A stretch of 40,951 bases of DNA from Fuerstiella sp. (GTDB lineage: Bacteria > Planctomycetota > Planctomycetia > Planctomycetales > Planctomycetaceae): positions 1 through 40,951 of the forward strand of contig JAQWLN010000251.1 in assembly GCA_029247265.1 (NCBI GenBank). The letters run 5' to 3'. The translations under genes and the position numbers were made by a program. Under the pieces are notes generated by a model. That model had not been told where the DNA came from. It saw nothing but the letters and a program-made list of their open reading frames with translations, and did no database searches. Each line of letters begins with the position of its first letter. Within the stretch, counting starts at the first letter, position 1. Shown here piece after piece: positions 25,337-37,389 of this stretch.

Positions 25337-26635
25337 ATGCGTCGCGGAAATTCTCGTCGTGATTTTATGCACGTTGGTTTTTGTGGCGGCCTTGGGCTGA
25401 CACTGGCTCAATATTTGAAGCTGCAGACTGCGCAGGCAGATCTGAAGGATTATGAAAGTGTCGAAGGTACCGCGAAGTCGGTTATCTTCATCTACCTGCC
25501 GGGTGGCATGGCTCATCAGGAAAGTTTCGATCCGAAACCATACGCTCCGGTTGAGTATCGAGGACCGATGAAGCCGATTCAGACAAATGTCGGCGGTACG
25601 TTTATTAACGAAACATGGAAGAATACCGCGCAGGTGGCCGACAAGATTGCCATCTGTCGTTCAATGACTCATGGTGAAGCGGCTCACGAACGTGGCACCC
25701 ATAACATGTTCACCGGTTATCGGCCGAGTCCTGCTCTGTCGTTTCCGAGCATGGGTAGTGTGGTCACTCATGAATTTGGTCCCCGGAACAATATTCCGCA
25801 GTATGTCTGCGTTCCCAACCAGCCCAATGTCTTTGCGGGTACCGGGTATCTGAGTTCTTCGTTCGCGCCGTTCAGTCTGGGTTCAGATCCGGCCAGCAAG
25901 AGCTTTACTGTCCGAGACCTGAAGTTGCCAGGCGGTGTCGACGACAAACGCTTTACCCGTCGACGAAGCGTACTGACTGCTGTGAACGAGCACTTTGTTA
26001 CAAAGGAAAAAGCCGACTCACTGGATGCTGTGGATACGTTTTATCAGCGAGCGTACGGGATGGTTGGGTCTCCGGAAGCTCGCGATGCTTTCGATCTTAA
26101 TAAAGAACCGGACAAGCTGCGAGATGAATACGGTCGTAACACGGCCGGTGCTCGTATGCTGATGGCGCGACGCCTGGTTGAAGCCGGCGCTCGGTTCGTG
26201 ACTATGACTTATGGCGGCTGGGACATGCATGACAATATCGATGCTTCCATCAAGCGTCAGGTGCCGGCACTCGATCAGGCATATGCACGTCTGATTCGGG
26301 ATCTGGCTGAACGTGGACGTCTTAAGGATACTATGGTCTGCATTGCGAGCGAATTTGGTCGAACACCGAAAATCAATGGCAATGCCGGTCGTGACCACTG
26401 GCCGAAAGTCTTCAGCGTTGTCATGGCTGGCGGTGGTATCAAGGGCGGACAGGTGTATGGCAAGTCAGACGCTACTGCCAGCGAGCCGGAAGAGAAACCG
26501 CTGACTGTTGTTGACTGGGCCACAACGATTTACAGCTGTCTTGGAATTAACGCTGACAAGGAGCTGATGGCTCCTGGTGACCGTCCCATTGAAATTGTCA
26601 ATGGCGGTAAGGTACGCAGAGAGTTGCTGGTCTGA
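25337..26635 (+). CDS. DUF1501 protein, variant motif, first gene of exported operon
   Basis: DUF1501 protein of 432 aa. ATG 25337 is chosen because GGAG sits six bases upstream (inside the longer frame that starts at 25277). The Tat leader is NSRRDFMHVGFCGGLGLTL. The core motifs are GGMAHQESFDPKP, CRSMTHGEAAHERGTHNM, GGWDMHDN, SEFGRTPKINGNAGRDHWP and VMAGGGIKGG. The first motif differs from the SHxDxFD of the other three copies: AH replaces SH and Glu replaces the first Asp. The rest of the active-site-like sequence is kept. It begins a run of four same-strand exported-protein genes. Confidence 0.93.
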   Translation: MRRGNSRRDFMHVGFCGGLGLTLAQYLKLQTAQADLKDYESVEGTAKSVIFIYLPGGMAHQESFDPKPYAPVEYRGPMKPIQTNVGGTFINETWKNTAQVADKIAICRSMTHGEAAHERGTHNMFTGYRPSPALSFPSMGSVVTHEFGPRNNIPQYVCVPNQPNVFAGTGYLSSSFAPFSLGSDPASKSFTVRDLKLPGGVDDKRFTRRRSVLTAVNEHFVTKEKADSLDAVDTFYQRAYGMVGSPEARDAFDLNKEPDKLRDEYGRNTAGARMLMARRLVEAGARFVTMTYGGWDMHDNIDASIKRQVPALDQAYARLIRDLAERGRLKDTMVCIASEFGRTPKINGNAGRDHWPKVFSVVMAGGGIKGGQVYGKSDATASEPEEKPLTVVDWATTIYSCLGINADKELMAPGDRPIEIVNGGKVRRELLV

Positions 26636-26724
26636 GTTAGATCGGTAACGGTTGAAGTGAGAGTGCTGTGGGAGTTGATTGGATGCCCTGCAGCTTATTT
26701 TACATGCCGCCGCTGGCCCCTTTT

Positions 26725-26743
26725 GCATTCGTTGAACGAATGC
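26725..26743. promoter_or_regulatory. 19-bp palindrome between DUF1501 and PPC genes
   Basis: GCATTCGTT and AACGAATGC form a perfect inverted repeat around one G. It is followed by two copies of CACTATCCCA (26752-26761 and 26763-26772, 11 bp apart). It has no T-run. It could be an operator, an attenuating hairpin or an mRNA processing site that sets different levels of the first and second gene. Confidence 0.4.
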
Positions 26744-26885
26744 GGCCGGCGCACTATCCCACCACTATCCCAGTCCGGGTTTACACAGGTTTGGCCTTCA
26801 AACGCTGCCAAAACTCTTTTGTTCGTGACTGGCGACCATACAATTTTTGAATCTGATTCTTGGCATTCCTTCCAGGGGGAACGTA

Positions 26886-29330
26886 ATGCGCTTTGGTATT
26901 CTGCTTACGCTGCTTGTTGTCACCAGTGCAGCTTCTATTCAGGCTTCTGACCCGACTCTCACCGTGATTACGCCCCGCGGCATTCAGCGCGGCGCGGAAC
27001 ATGTTGTGACATTTTCCGGCGCTCGGTTGAAGGATGCAGAAGAAGTTCTGTTCTACGACCCGGGTTTTGAAGTCGTCAAGATTGAGCCGGACGAAAAGAA
27101 CGCGAACATCGTACGTGCCACAATAAAAGTGGCCCCGGACTGTGAGCTGGGTGAAAAGACGGCTCAGGTTCGTACAAAGACCGGGGTTTCTGATTATCGC
27201 ACCTTTTTTGTTGGTGCTCTGCCTGCTGTGCCGGAGAAGGAGCCGAACACCGAGTTTTCAGCAGCTCAGGCCATTGAGCAGAACGTAACAGTGGAAGGCG
27301 TTGTTCAGAACGAAGACGTTGACTACTTCGTTGTCGAAGCAAAGAAGGGTCAGCGGTTGTCAGTTGAAGTGGAAGGCATGCGATTTGGTCAGACTCTGTT
27401 TGATCCCTACATCGCGATTCTGGACGCGAAGCGTTTCGAGCTTTCCGCCGTCGATGATTCGCCGCTTGTCCGGCAGGATGCTGTAACATCGATCACAGTG
27501 CCCGAGGACGGTAAGTATATTATTGAAATGCGGGAGAGCGGTTACGGTGGCAACGGCAATTGTCGTTACCGTCTGCACGTCGGTCAGTTCCCTCGTCCCA
27601 CCGCGATCTTTCCCGCTGGCGGAAAAGCCGGTGACGAAGTTGAATTTACGTTCATTGGCGATGCGGGTGGCCCCATCAAACAGAAGGTGACCCTTCCGGC
27701 TGACGGTAGGTCCGAAGTGCAGGTTTTTGCTCAGGACGACAGAGGTATCAGTCCGTCCGGGCACACTGTTCGCGTCTCGCCGGATCCAAACGCGTTTGAG
27801 GTCGAACCGAACAATTCATTGGCAGAAGCAACTGCTGTGGCCTTTCCGTCCGCCTTCAATGGCGTTCTGGAAGCTGCTGGTGATCACGACTACATCAAAT
27901 TCAACGCGAAGAAAGGTCAGACCTATGAGGTCGAATGCTATGGCCGACGAATTCGCACAGGCATTGACCCGGTCATGCATATTTTTCGAATCAAGGATGG
28001 CAAAGCTCTGAGCGGAAATGACGATTCGCGCGGACCGGACAGCTATATCCGCTTTGCCGTTCCCGAAGACGGCGAGTACGCAGTGCGAATCATGGATCAC
28101 CTTGGCCGTGGCGGCGAAGATTTCGTTTATCGCGTTGAATTTCAGGCGGTCGTGCCAAAGCTGACGCTCGGTATTCCACGAACTGCACGTTACTCGCAGA
28201 ACCGACAACGCATCTATGTTGCCAGGGGCAACCGATTCGGCAGCATCATCTCTGCCAGTCGTGCCAACTTTGGCGGGGAATTGGTTCTGGAAGACATGCA
28301 GCTTCCTGCCGGCGTAAACATTGTGGCAGCTCCAATGCCGGCCAATCTGAATACAATGCCTGTGATGTTTGAAGCCGCGGCCGATGCTCCGCTCGGCGGA
28401 GCCCTTGTCGATTTCCGTGCCAAGCTGAACGACGAATCCAAAAACATCAGTGGACGTTTCCAGAATCGAGCCGACTTCGTGATTTCAGCGCCTGGCCAGT
28501 CGCTTTATGTCTGGAAAGACGTCGAGCGTCTTCCGGTCGTTGTGGTTGACGAACTTCCGTTTTCGATTGAGATCGTTCAGCCGCAGGTGCCCATTGTCCG
28601 TAATGGGTCGATGCAGTTGAAGATCGTAGCGAAGAAGAAAGAAGGCTGGGACGAGCAGATTAGTGTGCAGTTCCCATTTCGTGCACCTGGAATTGGTGCC
28701 ACCAGTTCCGTGAAGATTCCCAAGGGGCAAACCGAAGTTCTGTATCCACTGAGCGCTAACGGCAATGCGGCCATCGGCAAATGGCCTGTGTATGCTCTCG
28801 GTTCTGCAAATGTCGGCGGCAGTGCATGGGTTTCCAGTCAAATGGCGACGCTGGAAGTCGCTGAGCCGTATGTTGGCCTCGCCATTCAGCGTGCGAGTGT
28901 CGAACTGGGACAGGAGACGGAAATTGTGGCCGAAGTAAGCATTCTGAAGGACCTGGCGGCACCTGCCAAAGTGCAGTTGGTCGGCCTGCCACACAAAGTG
29001 ACGGCCCCCGCTTTGGAGATCACCAAAGATACTAAAGAGCTGGTCTTCAAGGTGAAGACGGAAGCCGACAGTCCGGCTGGCAATCACAAGAACATTTTCT
29101 GTCAGGTCGTCGTTACTGTAAACAACGAGCCTATCACACATGCTCGAGTTGGCGGTACAGAGCTTCGAGTTGACAAACCGTTGCCGAAGCCGGTTGCGGC
29201 ACCCGCAAAGAAACCAGAACCCAAACCTGCCGCAGTCGCGGCAGCTCCTAAACCACCAGTGGTCAAACGTCTCACACGGCTTGAAAAGCTACGGCTTGAG
29301 GCAAAAAAGGCAGCTGGCGGAGCAGAGTAG
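26886..29330 (+). CDS. Secreted protein with two PPC (pre-peptidase C-terminal) domains
   Basis: Exported protein of 814 aa from ATG 26886, with GGGGGA upstream. The signal peptide is GILLTLLVVTSAASIQA. An IPT-like domain (TPRGIQRGAEHVVTFSG) comes first. Two PPC-type beta-sandwiches follow, at about 115-235 (EKEPNTEFSAAQAI, VDYFVVEAKKGQRL) and 305-425 (EVEPNNSLAEATAV, DHDYIKFNAKKGQTYEVECYG). Further beta-domains fill the rest. The tail is a Pro/Ala/Lys-rich linker ending in a basic helix (TRLEKLRLEAKKAA). No peptidase domain is present. PPC domains normally assist secretion or binding. It is the second gene of the exported operon. Confidence 0.9.
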   Translation: MRFGILLTLLVVTSAASIQASDPTLTVITPRGIQRGAEHVVTFSGARLKDAEEVLFYDPGFEVVKIEPDEKNANIVRATIKVAPDCELGEKTAQVRTKTGVSDYRTFFVGALPAVPEKEPNTEFSAAQAIEQNVTVEGVVQNEDVDYFVVEAKKGQRLSVEVEGMRFGQTLFDPYIAILDAKRFELSAVDDSPLVRQDAVTSITVPEDGKYIIEMRESGYGGNGNCRYRLHVGQFPRPTAIFPAGGKAGDEVEFTFIGDAGGPIKQKVTLPADGRSEVQVFAQDDRGISPSGHTVRVSPDPNAFEVEPNNSLAEATAVAFPSAFNGVLEAAGDHDYIKFNAKKGQTYEVECYGRRIRTGIDPVMHIFRIKDGKALSGNDDSRGPDSYIRFAVPEDGEYAVRIMDHLGRGGEDFVYRVEFQAVVPKLTLGIPRTARYSQNRQRIYVARGNRFGSIISASRANFGGELVLEDMQLPAGVNIVAAPMPANLNTMPVMFEAAADAPLGGALVDFRAKLNDESKNISGRFQNRADFVISAPGQSLYVWKDVERLPVVVVDELPFSIEIVQPQVPIVRNGSMQLKIVAKKKEGWDEQISVQFPFRAPGIGATSSVKIPKGQTEVLYPLSANGNAAIGKWPVYALGSANVGGSAWVSSQMATLEVAEPYVGLAIQRASVELGQETEIVAEVSILKDLAAPAKVQLVGLPHKVTAPALEITKDTKELVFKVKTEADSPAGNHKNIFCQVVVTVNNEPITHARVGGTELRVDKPLPKPVAAPAKKPEPKPAAVAAAPKPPVVKRLTRLEKLRLEAKKAAGGAE

Positions 29331-29384
29331 TGTTTCGCTCGTTTCAGCTGTGACTCGATCAACGGTCAGGATATCTGCAAACGA

Positions 29385-29411
29385 ACATTGCTAAACGTAC
29401 ATTGCTAAACG
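29385..29411. repeat. Tandem 13-bp repeat
   Basis: ACATTGCTAAACG occurs at 29385-29397 and 29399-29411, a 14-bp period, between the PPC gene and the next gene. It is probably a small tandem duplication. Confidence 0.5.
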
Positions 29412-29488
29412 AACGCCTGATTCAGAAGAGTCCGGCATTGATTTCACCTGTTCAGACGAAACTATTTCACATCGTCGGATTTGAAACC

Positions 29489-31930
<2,442 letters not shown>

Positions 31931-32186
31931 AATCTGTGGCCGAGTCTGTTGGACCCTGTTGTGGCAGGTGAAACGACGCGACATCGGCCACACCTGTAGT
32001 TGCGGGTTAGATAAGTTTGTCCATCTGGCCCGGTTACAACGCGCTGCTCCGGCAAACTTCGCCGGTCGGTGCGTGTTTGACGATCAAGAAACCTGTAGAA
32101 ACTGACAAAACGCTGCCGCGCTGGAAGTTGCGGCGTTTCCATTGGCATACCCCGCCGTGCTCGCTGTCCTAACGGAGCCGCAAAAA
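31931..32186 (+). other. Intergenic gap with a hairpin
   Basis: Within the gap, AAACGC (32108-32113) pairs with GCGTTT (32133-32138), and CGC/GCG extend the stem beyond a bulge. Only a short T-run follows, so read-through into the next gene is likely. The next gene's ribosome site is GGAG at 32174-32177. Confidence 0.35.
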
Positions 32187-34913
32187 ATGAACCTTCCTAC
32201 TGCCCGTATCCTGTCTGCTGTACTCCTGTGCGGCCTGCCGCTGTCCGCTCACGCTCAGGACAAGGTCAACTTCGAAGATCACGTGAAGCCCATTTTTCGC
32301 GCGAAGTGTTTCAGCTGTCACAATACCAATAAGAAAACAGCGGACCTCGATCTGTCCAACTACACCGCGATGATGCAGGGTGGCGGCTCGGGGGCGTCGA
32401 TAGAACCCGGCAGTCCGGATGACAGCTATCTGTTCATGGTGATCAATCATGATACCGAACCGTATATGCCACCGAAGTCTGACAAGCTTCCGGACGAAAT
32501 GATTCAGACGGTCCGTAAGTGGATCGAAGCCGGAGCTCCGGAGAATTCTTCCAGCAAGGTGATGCTGCCGAAGAAGCCCAAGGTCAGTCTGAGCGTTGAT
32601 GTTTCCGCAGGTGCCCGACCAGAGGGACCACCGCCAATGCCGGACGTTCTGGGTCTTGAACCAATCGTACACACCGCTGCGACAACGGCTGTTTCGGCCA
32701 TTGCTACCAGCCCGTGGGCGAAACTGGTGGCCGTCGCCGGTCAGAAACAGGTCGTCCTGTACAGCAGTGAAACTCTGCAACCAATGGGTGTGCTGCCGTT
32801 TCCGGAAGGTCAGGCGCGGGTACTCAAGTTCAGCCGTAACGGAGCTCTGCTGCTGGCCGGAGGCGGGCGTGGAGCCTCAAAGGGACTGGCAGTGGTCTGG
32901 GACATCAAAACCGGTGAACGCGTCATGGAGGTGGGAGACGAACTTGATGAAGTTCTTGCCGCCGATATCAGTGCTGATCAGTCATTAGTGGCCGTCGGTG
33001 GTCCAGGCAAAGTCGTTCGAGTCTATAGCACGGCGACCGGCGAACTGGCGTACGAAATCGTCAAGCACACGGACTGGATCTATTCGCTCGAATTCAGCCC
33101 TGACAGCGTGCTGCTGGCCACGTCTGACCGAGCCGGCGGACTGCACGTCTGGGAGTCGTATACCGGACGTGAATATCTGACGCTCAATGGCCATAAAGGA
33201 GCGGTCAATGCCGTTTCATGGCGCATCGACAGCAATGTGCTGGCCTCGGCCAGTGGTGATTCCAGCATCAAACTGTGGGAAATGGAAAACGGCGGCAACA
33301 TCAAGTCGTGGAACGCGCACGGCAACGGCAGACTTACAGTGGACGGTAACGGTACAGTCTCAATGGAATTCTGCCGAGATGGTCGTGTCGTGTCATGTGG
33401 TCGTGACAAAGTGACAAAGCTCTGGGATCAGAATGGAAAGCAGCTGCTGGCTTTCGAAGCCTTCGCCGATCTGGCACTTCAGGTGTCGCACTGTGACGAA
33501 ACGAATCGAGTGATCGCGGGCGACTGGGGTGGGGAGGTCCGCGTCTGGAATGCCGCTGACGGTGCTCGTCTGGGTAATCTTACGACGAATCCACCAATGC
33601 TGGTGGCTCGAGTGCAGCAGGCCGAGGCACAAGTCGCCCCGGTCAACCAGAAGTTAGCCGAAGTACGTAAAGTCTTTGATGCGGCGACCGCAGCAAAGAA
33701 CGGACAGGTTCAGAAAATCGAAGCGGCGAAAGTCGCTTATGCCGCCAGTCAGAAGACTCTTGCCGATCGGCAGGCGGCTCTGAAGACTCAGGAAGGGCAG
33801 CTGGTTGCCAGTCAAAAAAAACAGACAGAAACGCAGACGAAACTGACTGCTCTGCAAAAGGCTGTTCCTGAAATTACGGCCGCCGTCGCGAAAGCAGGTA
33901 TGGCGTCTGACCTGATGAAGGATGATGCCGAACTAAAGAAGGTTGTCGAACAGTTGAAAACTCAGGTTGCTTTACGCACTAAAGAGATGCAGCAAACAGA
34001 TGCAGCAGTCAAGGTGATCGTGGCAGAGGTTGCAAAATACACTCAAGCAATCGCTGCTACGAAAACGCAGGTCGTTGCAGACGGGAAACAGGTTGCTGCT
34101 CAGAAGGCGAACATGGACAACCAGGTCGCCGCTCTGAAACCATTCGATGAAAAGCTGGCCGCGGCGCAGACGCAGGTAAACGGGGCACAGGCCGCTGCTA
34201 ACAAGGCGGTTGCCGATGTCGCTCGTTGGAAGCAATACTTGGCGTTGCGGGATGAATTGAAGGTTCTGCGTCAGAAGCAAACAGAGATGGAAACTGTTCA
34301 GTTGGCCTCACTTGAAGCTGATGCGGTGCTGAATGAAAAGAATCAGCAGATCGCGACGACTCAACAACTCGTGCAGGCAAAAACTCAGCTGTTGACAGAT
34401 TCGCAGAAGAAGATGGCCGAGTTGACTGCGTCCGTTACGGCCTACGATAAGGAACAGGTGGCGGTGAATGGTCAGGTTGCTACGAACGAAAAGGCCATTC
34501 CAATGCTGCAGGCAGCAGTGGCTCAGGTTAAGGCGGCGTCAGCAATACTGCCCGCTGATGCAGAAATCAAGAATTCTGCCGCTTCGCTGGAGAAAGCGGC
34601 TGCGGCTCGAGTCGCGGCACTGGCTGCCCTGAAGACGAAACTGACAACGGTCGCAAAACAGACCCAGGATGCGAAAGCGGCGTTGGCAGCCGTCAACGTG
34701 ACGATCGCCTCTACCCAAAAGGAAATGGCAGCCGGTCAGGAAATGATGAAAAAACTGACGGCTGAAGCGGCGGCGATCGTACAACAGGCAACGGCTGCAA
34801 AAGCAACACTTCAGGCCGCGGAAGCGGAGCTGGGTAAGGCAAAGGCCGTTGTCGATGCACGCAAGGAACAACTGCGTCCGCAGCTGCTGGTGACGCAGGC
34901 TGCTGCTGGATAA
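32187..34913 (+). CDS. Cytochrome c/WD40 protein with long coiled-coil tail
   Basis: Exported protein of 908 aa from ATG 32187. The signal peptide is ARILSAVLLCGLPLSAHA. A PSCyt1-type cytochrome C domain carries CFSCH (41-45), with PYMPPKSDKLP downstream as a possible distal ligand region. WD40 blades cover about 165-475 and are visible as VWDIKTGE, VYSTATGE, VWESYTGRE, LWEMENG, LWDQNGK and VWNAADG. From about 480 to 908 the sequence is almost unbroken Ala/Gln/Lys-rich coiled coil with no membrane anchor. Two segments within the coil, beginning AVPEITAAV (559) and AIPMLQAAV (770), look like a duplication. It is the last gene of the exported operon; surE follows after 8 nt. A long reach combined with an electron carrier suggests a scaffold role, by inference. 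Confidence 0.92.
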   Translation: MNLPTARILSAVLLCGLPLSAHAQDKVNFEDHVKPIFRAKCFSCHNTNKKTADLDLSNYTAMMQGGGSGASIEPGSPDDSYLFMVINHDTEPYMPPKSDKLPDEMIQTVRKWIEAGAPENSSSKVMLPKKPKVSLSVDVSAGARPEGPPPMPDVLGLEPIVHTAATTAVSAIATSPWAKLVAVAGQKQVVLYSSETLQPMGVLPFPEGQARVLKFSRNGALLLAGGGRGASKGLAVVWDIKTGERVMEVGDELDEVLAADISADQSLVAVGGPGKVVRVYSTATGELAYEIVKHTDWIYSLEFSPDSVLLATSDRAGGLHVWESYTGREYLTLNGHKGAVNAVSWRIDSNVLASASGDSSIKLWEMENGGNIKSWNAHGNGRLTVDGNGTVSMEFCRDGRVVSCGRDKVTKLWDQNGKQLLAFEAFADLALQVSHCDETNRVIAGDWGGEVRVWNAADGARLGNLTTNPPMLVARVQQAEAQVAPVNQKLAEVRKVFDAATAAKNGQVQKIEAAKVAYAASQKTLADRQAALKTQEGQLVASQKKQTETQTKLTALQKAVPEITAAVAKAGMASDLMKDDAELKKVVEQLKTQVALRTKEMQQTDAAVKVIVAEVAKYTQAIAATKTQVVADGKQVAAQKANMDNQVAALKPFDEKLAAAQTQVNGAQAAANKAVADVARWKQYLALRDELKVLRQKQTEMETVQLASLEADAVLNEKNQQIATTQQLVQAKTQLLTDSQKKMAELTASVTAYDKEQVAVNGQVATNEKAIPMLQAAVAQVKAASAILPADAEIKNSAASLEKAAAARVAALAALKTKLTTVAKQTQDAKAALAAVNVTIASTQKEMAAGQEMMKKLTAEAAAIVQQATAAKATLQAAEAELGKAKAVVDARKEQLRPQLLVTQAAAG

Positions 34914-34921
34914 GTCCTCTG

Positions 34922-35683
34922 ATGAATTTCCTGATTACCAACGACGATGGCTTCGACGGTCCGGGTCTCGCAGCGCTTCACGACGCGCTTGTTCCCCTGG
35001 GCGAAGTCAGAGTCGTCGCTCCAGCAGTGTGTCACAGCGCAAAGGGGCATGCCGTTAATACGCACTCGCCAATCCGAGTGGAACGGCGCAGTGTGACTCC
35101 CTTCGGAGAGATTGAAATTGTCGATTCGTCTCCCGCTGACTGCGTTCGCGTTGGACTATGTGCACTAGGAAATGAACGACCGGATTTCGTCGTTGCGGGC
35201 ATTAATACCGGAGCCAACCTGGGAGTCGACCTGTTTTATTCCGGCACCGCGGCAGCTGCTCGTGAATCCGCGATCCTGGGTGTGCCCGCTCTGGCTGTTT
35301 CGAGATACCTGCAGCCAGGTATTTCGATTAACTGGCAGAATCTTGCCAGACACGTGACCGCGGTCGTTGCGAAGCTGATTTCCCAGGAACACAGTCTGAA
35401 AACCGGCTGTTTCTGGAACGTCAATTTCCCTGCCATTGACGACGATCACCACCCGGACGACGTCACCTTCGCCCCACAGGGGATTCTGTCGCACGACATT
35501 GGATTTCGGGCCCTGCCCCACTCCACCGACGATAATGTCACCATCATGGAATATACGGGCGACTTTCGGGCCCGCGGGAAAAGCGGTGAATGTGATGTGA
35601 CCCGGCTGTTTGCCGGACAGATCACTGCCACTCCCATCGATCTGTGCACCACCGCCCCACATCCTTCGCTCCCAAAGTCCTGA
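34922..35683 (+). CDS. surE: 5'/3'-nucleotidase SurE
   Basis: Cytoplasmic phosphatase that removes phosphate from nucleoside monophosphates, 253 aa. Family residues are in place: TNDDGFDGPGL (Asp8, Asp9), CHSAKGHAV (Ser39) and AGINTGANLG (Asn95). The usual SG of the third motif is SA here, which is a mild change. ATG 34922 lies 8 nt behind the stop of the WD40 gene with no clear Shine-Dalgarno, so translation may be coupled. The pairing with the exported operon looks positional rather than functional. Confidence 0.95.
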   Translation: MNFLITNDDGFDGPGLAALHDALVPLGEVRVVAPAVCHSAKGHAVNTHSPIRVERRSVTPFGEIEIVDSSPADCVRVGLCALGNERPDFVVAGINTGANLGVDLFYSGTAAAARESAILGVPALAVSRYLQPGISINWQNLARHVTAVVAKLISQEHSLKTGCFWNVNFPAIDDDHHPDDVTFAPQGILSHDIGFRALPHSTDDNVTIMEYTGDFRARGKSGECDVTRLFAGQITATPIDLCTTAPHPSLPKS

Positions 35684-35881
35684 TATTATCCATGCCTCGC
35701 CGCTTGCGTGGATTGACTCTGGTGGTGATGTACGTCAGCATTGGGCGGCAGCAACGATAGCCAATTTCCTTGCTGAAGACGTGCTGTTCTCGAATGGAGT
35801 TCAGCGGTGATATGGCGGGCCTTTCGGGTTCAACGTCGCGCCCATGATTTGAGACGTACGGACTAATGGGTCTGTCGCAGG

Positions 35882-35898
35882 AACGCTTGAGCGTTTTT
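35882..35898 (+). terminator. Small terminator-like hairpin before prs
   Basis: AACGC (35882-35886), TTGA and GCGTT (35891-35895) form a short stem that runs straight into T's. GCGTTTTTCAA is then repeated 18 bp later (35891-35901 and 35909-35919), ending just upstream of the prs start. A leader role for prs is as likely as termination of surE. Confidence 0.35.
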
Positions 35899-35921
35899 CA
35901 ACTGGAAAGCGTTTTTCAAAA

Positions 35922-36869
35922 ATGTATGAACGCCTGACGATACTCAGCGGACGAGGGAATCCAGCGCTCGCTTTGGAGATCGCCGAATATCTTGGAATCG
36001 GATTGGGGCACGTGGACGTGTCCGATTTTCCGGACGGCGAAATCAGCGTCAAGCTGAATCAGAATATTCGCGGCTGCGACGTCTTTATCTGTCAGGCAAC
36101 GTCGCCTCCGGTAAATGACAACCTGATGGAGCTGCTGATTCTGATTGACGCATGTCGCAGGGCCAGTGCTGCAAGAATCACGGCCGTGATTCCGTACTTT
36201 GGCTACGCGCGCCAGGATCGCAAAGATTCCGGGCGAGTACCGATTACATCCAAGCTGGTGGCGAATCTGATTGTGCAGGCGGGTGCCCATCGCGTTCTGA
36301 CGATGGATCTGCATGCTGCTCAGATCCAGGGTTTCTTTGACGTGCCGGTGGACCATCTGTACGCCGCGCCGATTCTGGATATTCATTTCAAGTCACTGGC
36401 CATACCGCAAAGCGAACTGGTTATTGTGAGTCCTGACGAAGGAAGCATCAAACGCAGCCTGCATCATCAGGAGAACCTCGGTGGTTCTCTGGCGATTGTT
36501 GACAAGCGTCGGGCGAACGCCCTGGAGACGAAACAGGCAAATCTGATTGGTGGTCCGATCGAGGGCAAGACAGCTCTGATATTTGACGACATGATTACGA
36601 CAGCAGGTTCCATATGCGGTGCTGTAAAGGTTGCACGTGAACATGGTGCTCGTCGCGTTTACGTCAGTGCCACACACGGCGTCTTCTGCGGACCGGCAGT
36701 TGAACGATTGAACGAGTCCGACATTGACGGAATCGTGGTGGCAAACACTTGTCCTCATGCGTCAAATCCAAAGCTGCAGAATCTCACAACCGTCAGCGTT
36801 GCACCGCTGCTTGGCGAAGCGATCCGTCGTGTGCACAGAAATGAATCGGTTAGCTACCTGTTCGATTAA
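35922..36869 (+). CDS. prs: Ribose-phosphate pyrophosphokinase
   Basis: Makes PRPP from ribose 5-phosphate and ATP, feeding purine, pyrimidine, histidine and NAD synthesis. Length is 315 aa, normal for class I. Motifs are DFPDGEISVKL, YFGYARQDRKDSGRVPITSKLVAN (ATP and ribose-phosphate side), TMDLHAAQIQGFFDVPVDHL, IVSPDEGSIKR, VDKRR and the PRPP loop FDDMITTAGSI. ATG 35922 directly starts the conserved fold (MYERLTILSG). No strong Shine-Dalgarno is visible. It stands alone between surE and tal. Confidence 0.97.
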   Translation: MYERLTILSGRGNPALALEIAEYLGIGLGHVDVSDFPDGEISVKLNQNIRGCDVFICQATSPPVNDNLMELLILIDACRRASAARITAVIPYFGYARQDRKDSGRVPITSKLVANLIVQAGAHRVLTMDLHAAQIQGFFDVPVDHLYAAPILDIHFKSLAIPQSELVIVSPDEGSIKRSLHHQENLGGSLAIVDKRRANALETKQANLIGGPIEGKTALIFDDMITTAGSICGAVKVAREHGARRVYVSATHGVFCGPAVERLNESDIDGIVVANTCPHASNPKLQNLTTVSVAPLLGEAIRRVHRNESVSYLFD

Positions 36870-37389
36870 GTGCGTATCGCGCTGGTGTGTGGCGGCTTCA
36901 GCGATCCGTACGGTAGTTGAATGGCGACGGATGTCGCCGTGTGTCGGTGAAATTCGCTCTGGAAGTATTTTCAATACCAGCACGCAGTGCCAGCAAGTGA
37001 GTTTCCGCAATCGTCCTTCGCGAGTTTGATTTACTCGCCTGCGTTTCGTGCTTGTCGTAAGCGGTTTTGAAATTTCGTCCGCGCTTCGATGAAGCACGCT
37101 CAGACTGGAAGAGCCTCATCAGCAGAGACAGGCTGTTCAGGACCCGATCGACGTGCGTCAGCTCTGCGACCACCCGGGAATTCACGCTCGGCGGACTGCA
37201 GCGAAGACATAAGGGGAATTCGCTGCTCCATAATTTCAAGCCGCGAATGATGTCACCGGCCCATGTTGTTCTGAAGAAATCTGACTTTGTGACTGTTGAT
37301 GGCACAATGACCGGAGTTTTCATACCTTTTCCACAGCACTGTTTCTACCGGGTATTGCCAAACTGCACTCAACGAATGGACGTCGCTCA
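36870..37389. other. Gap between prs and transaldolase with no gene found
   Basis: About 520 nt without a convincing reading frame on either strand. Only a 6-bp hairpin, GGCGAC/GTCGCC (36923-36928/36933-36938), follows prs. Frames up to about 140 codons exist, but their residues look random. The tal promoter must lie here. Confidence 0.4.

Noticed and set aside
28485..29141. Long minus-strand open frame (~218 codons) antisense to the PPC gene
   Set aside because: Its residues lack any domain logic and the plus strand here encodes clear PPC-protein sequence with signal peptide and ribosome site.
29385..29411. Possible CRISPR-like or operator array
   Set aside because: Only two 13-bp copies with a 14-bp period; too short and without spacers.
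36898..37323. Minus-strand open frame of 141 codons between prs and tal
   Set aside because: Composition looks random (Ser/Arg-rich), with no motif and no start signal.
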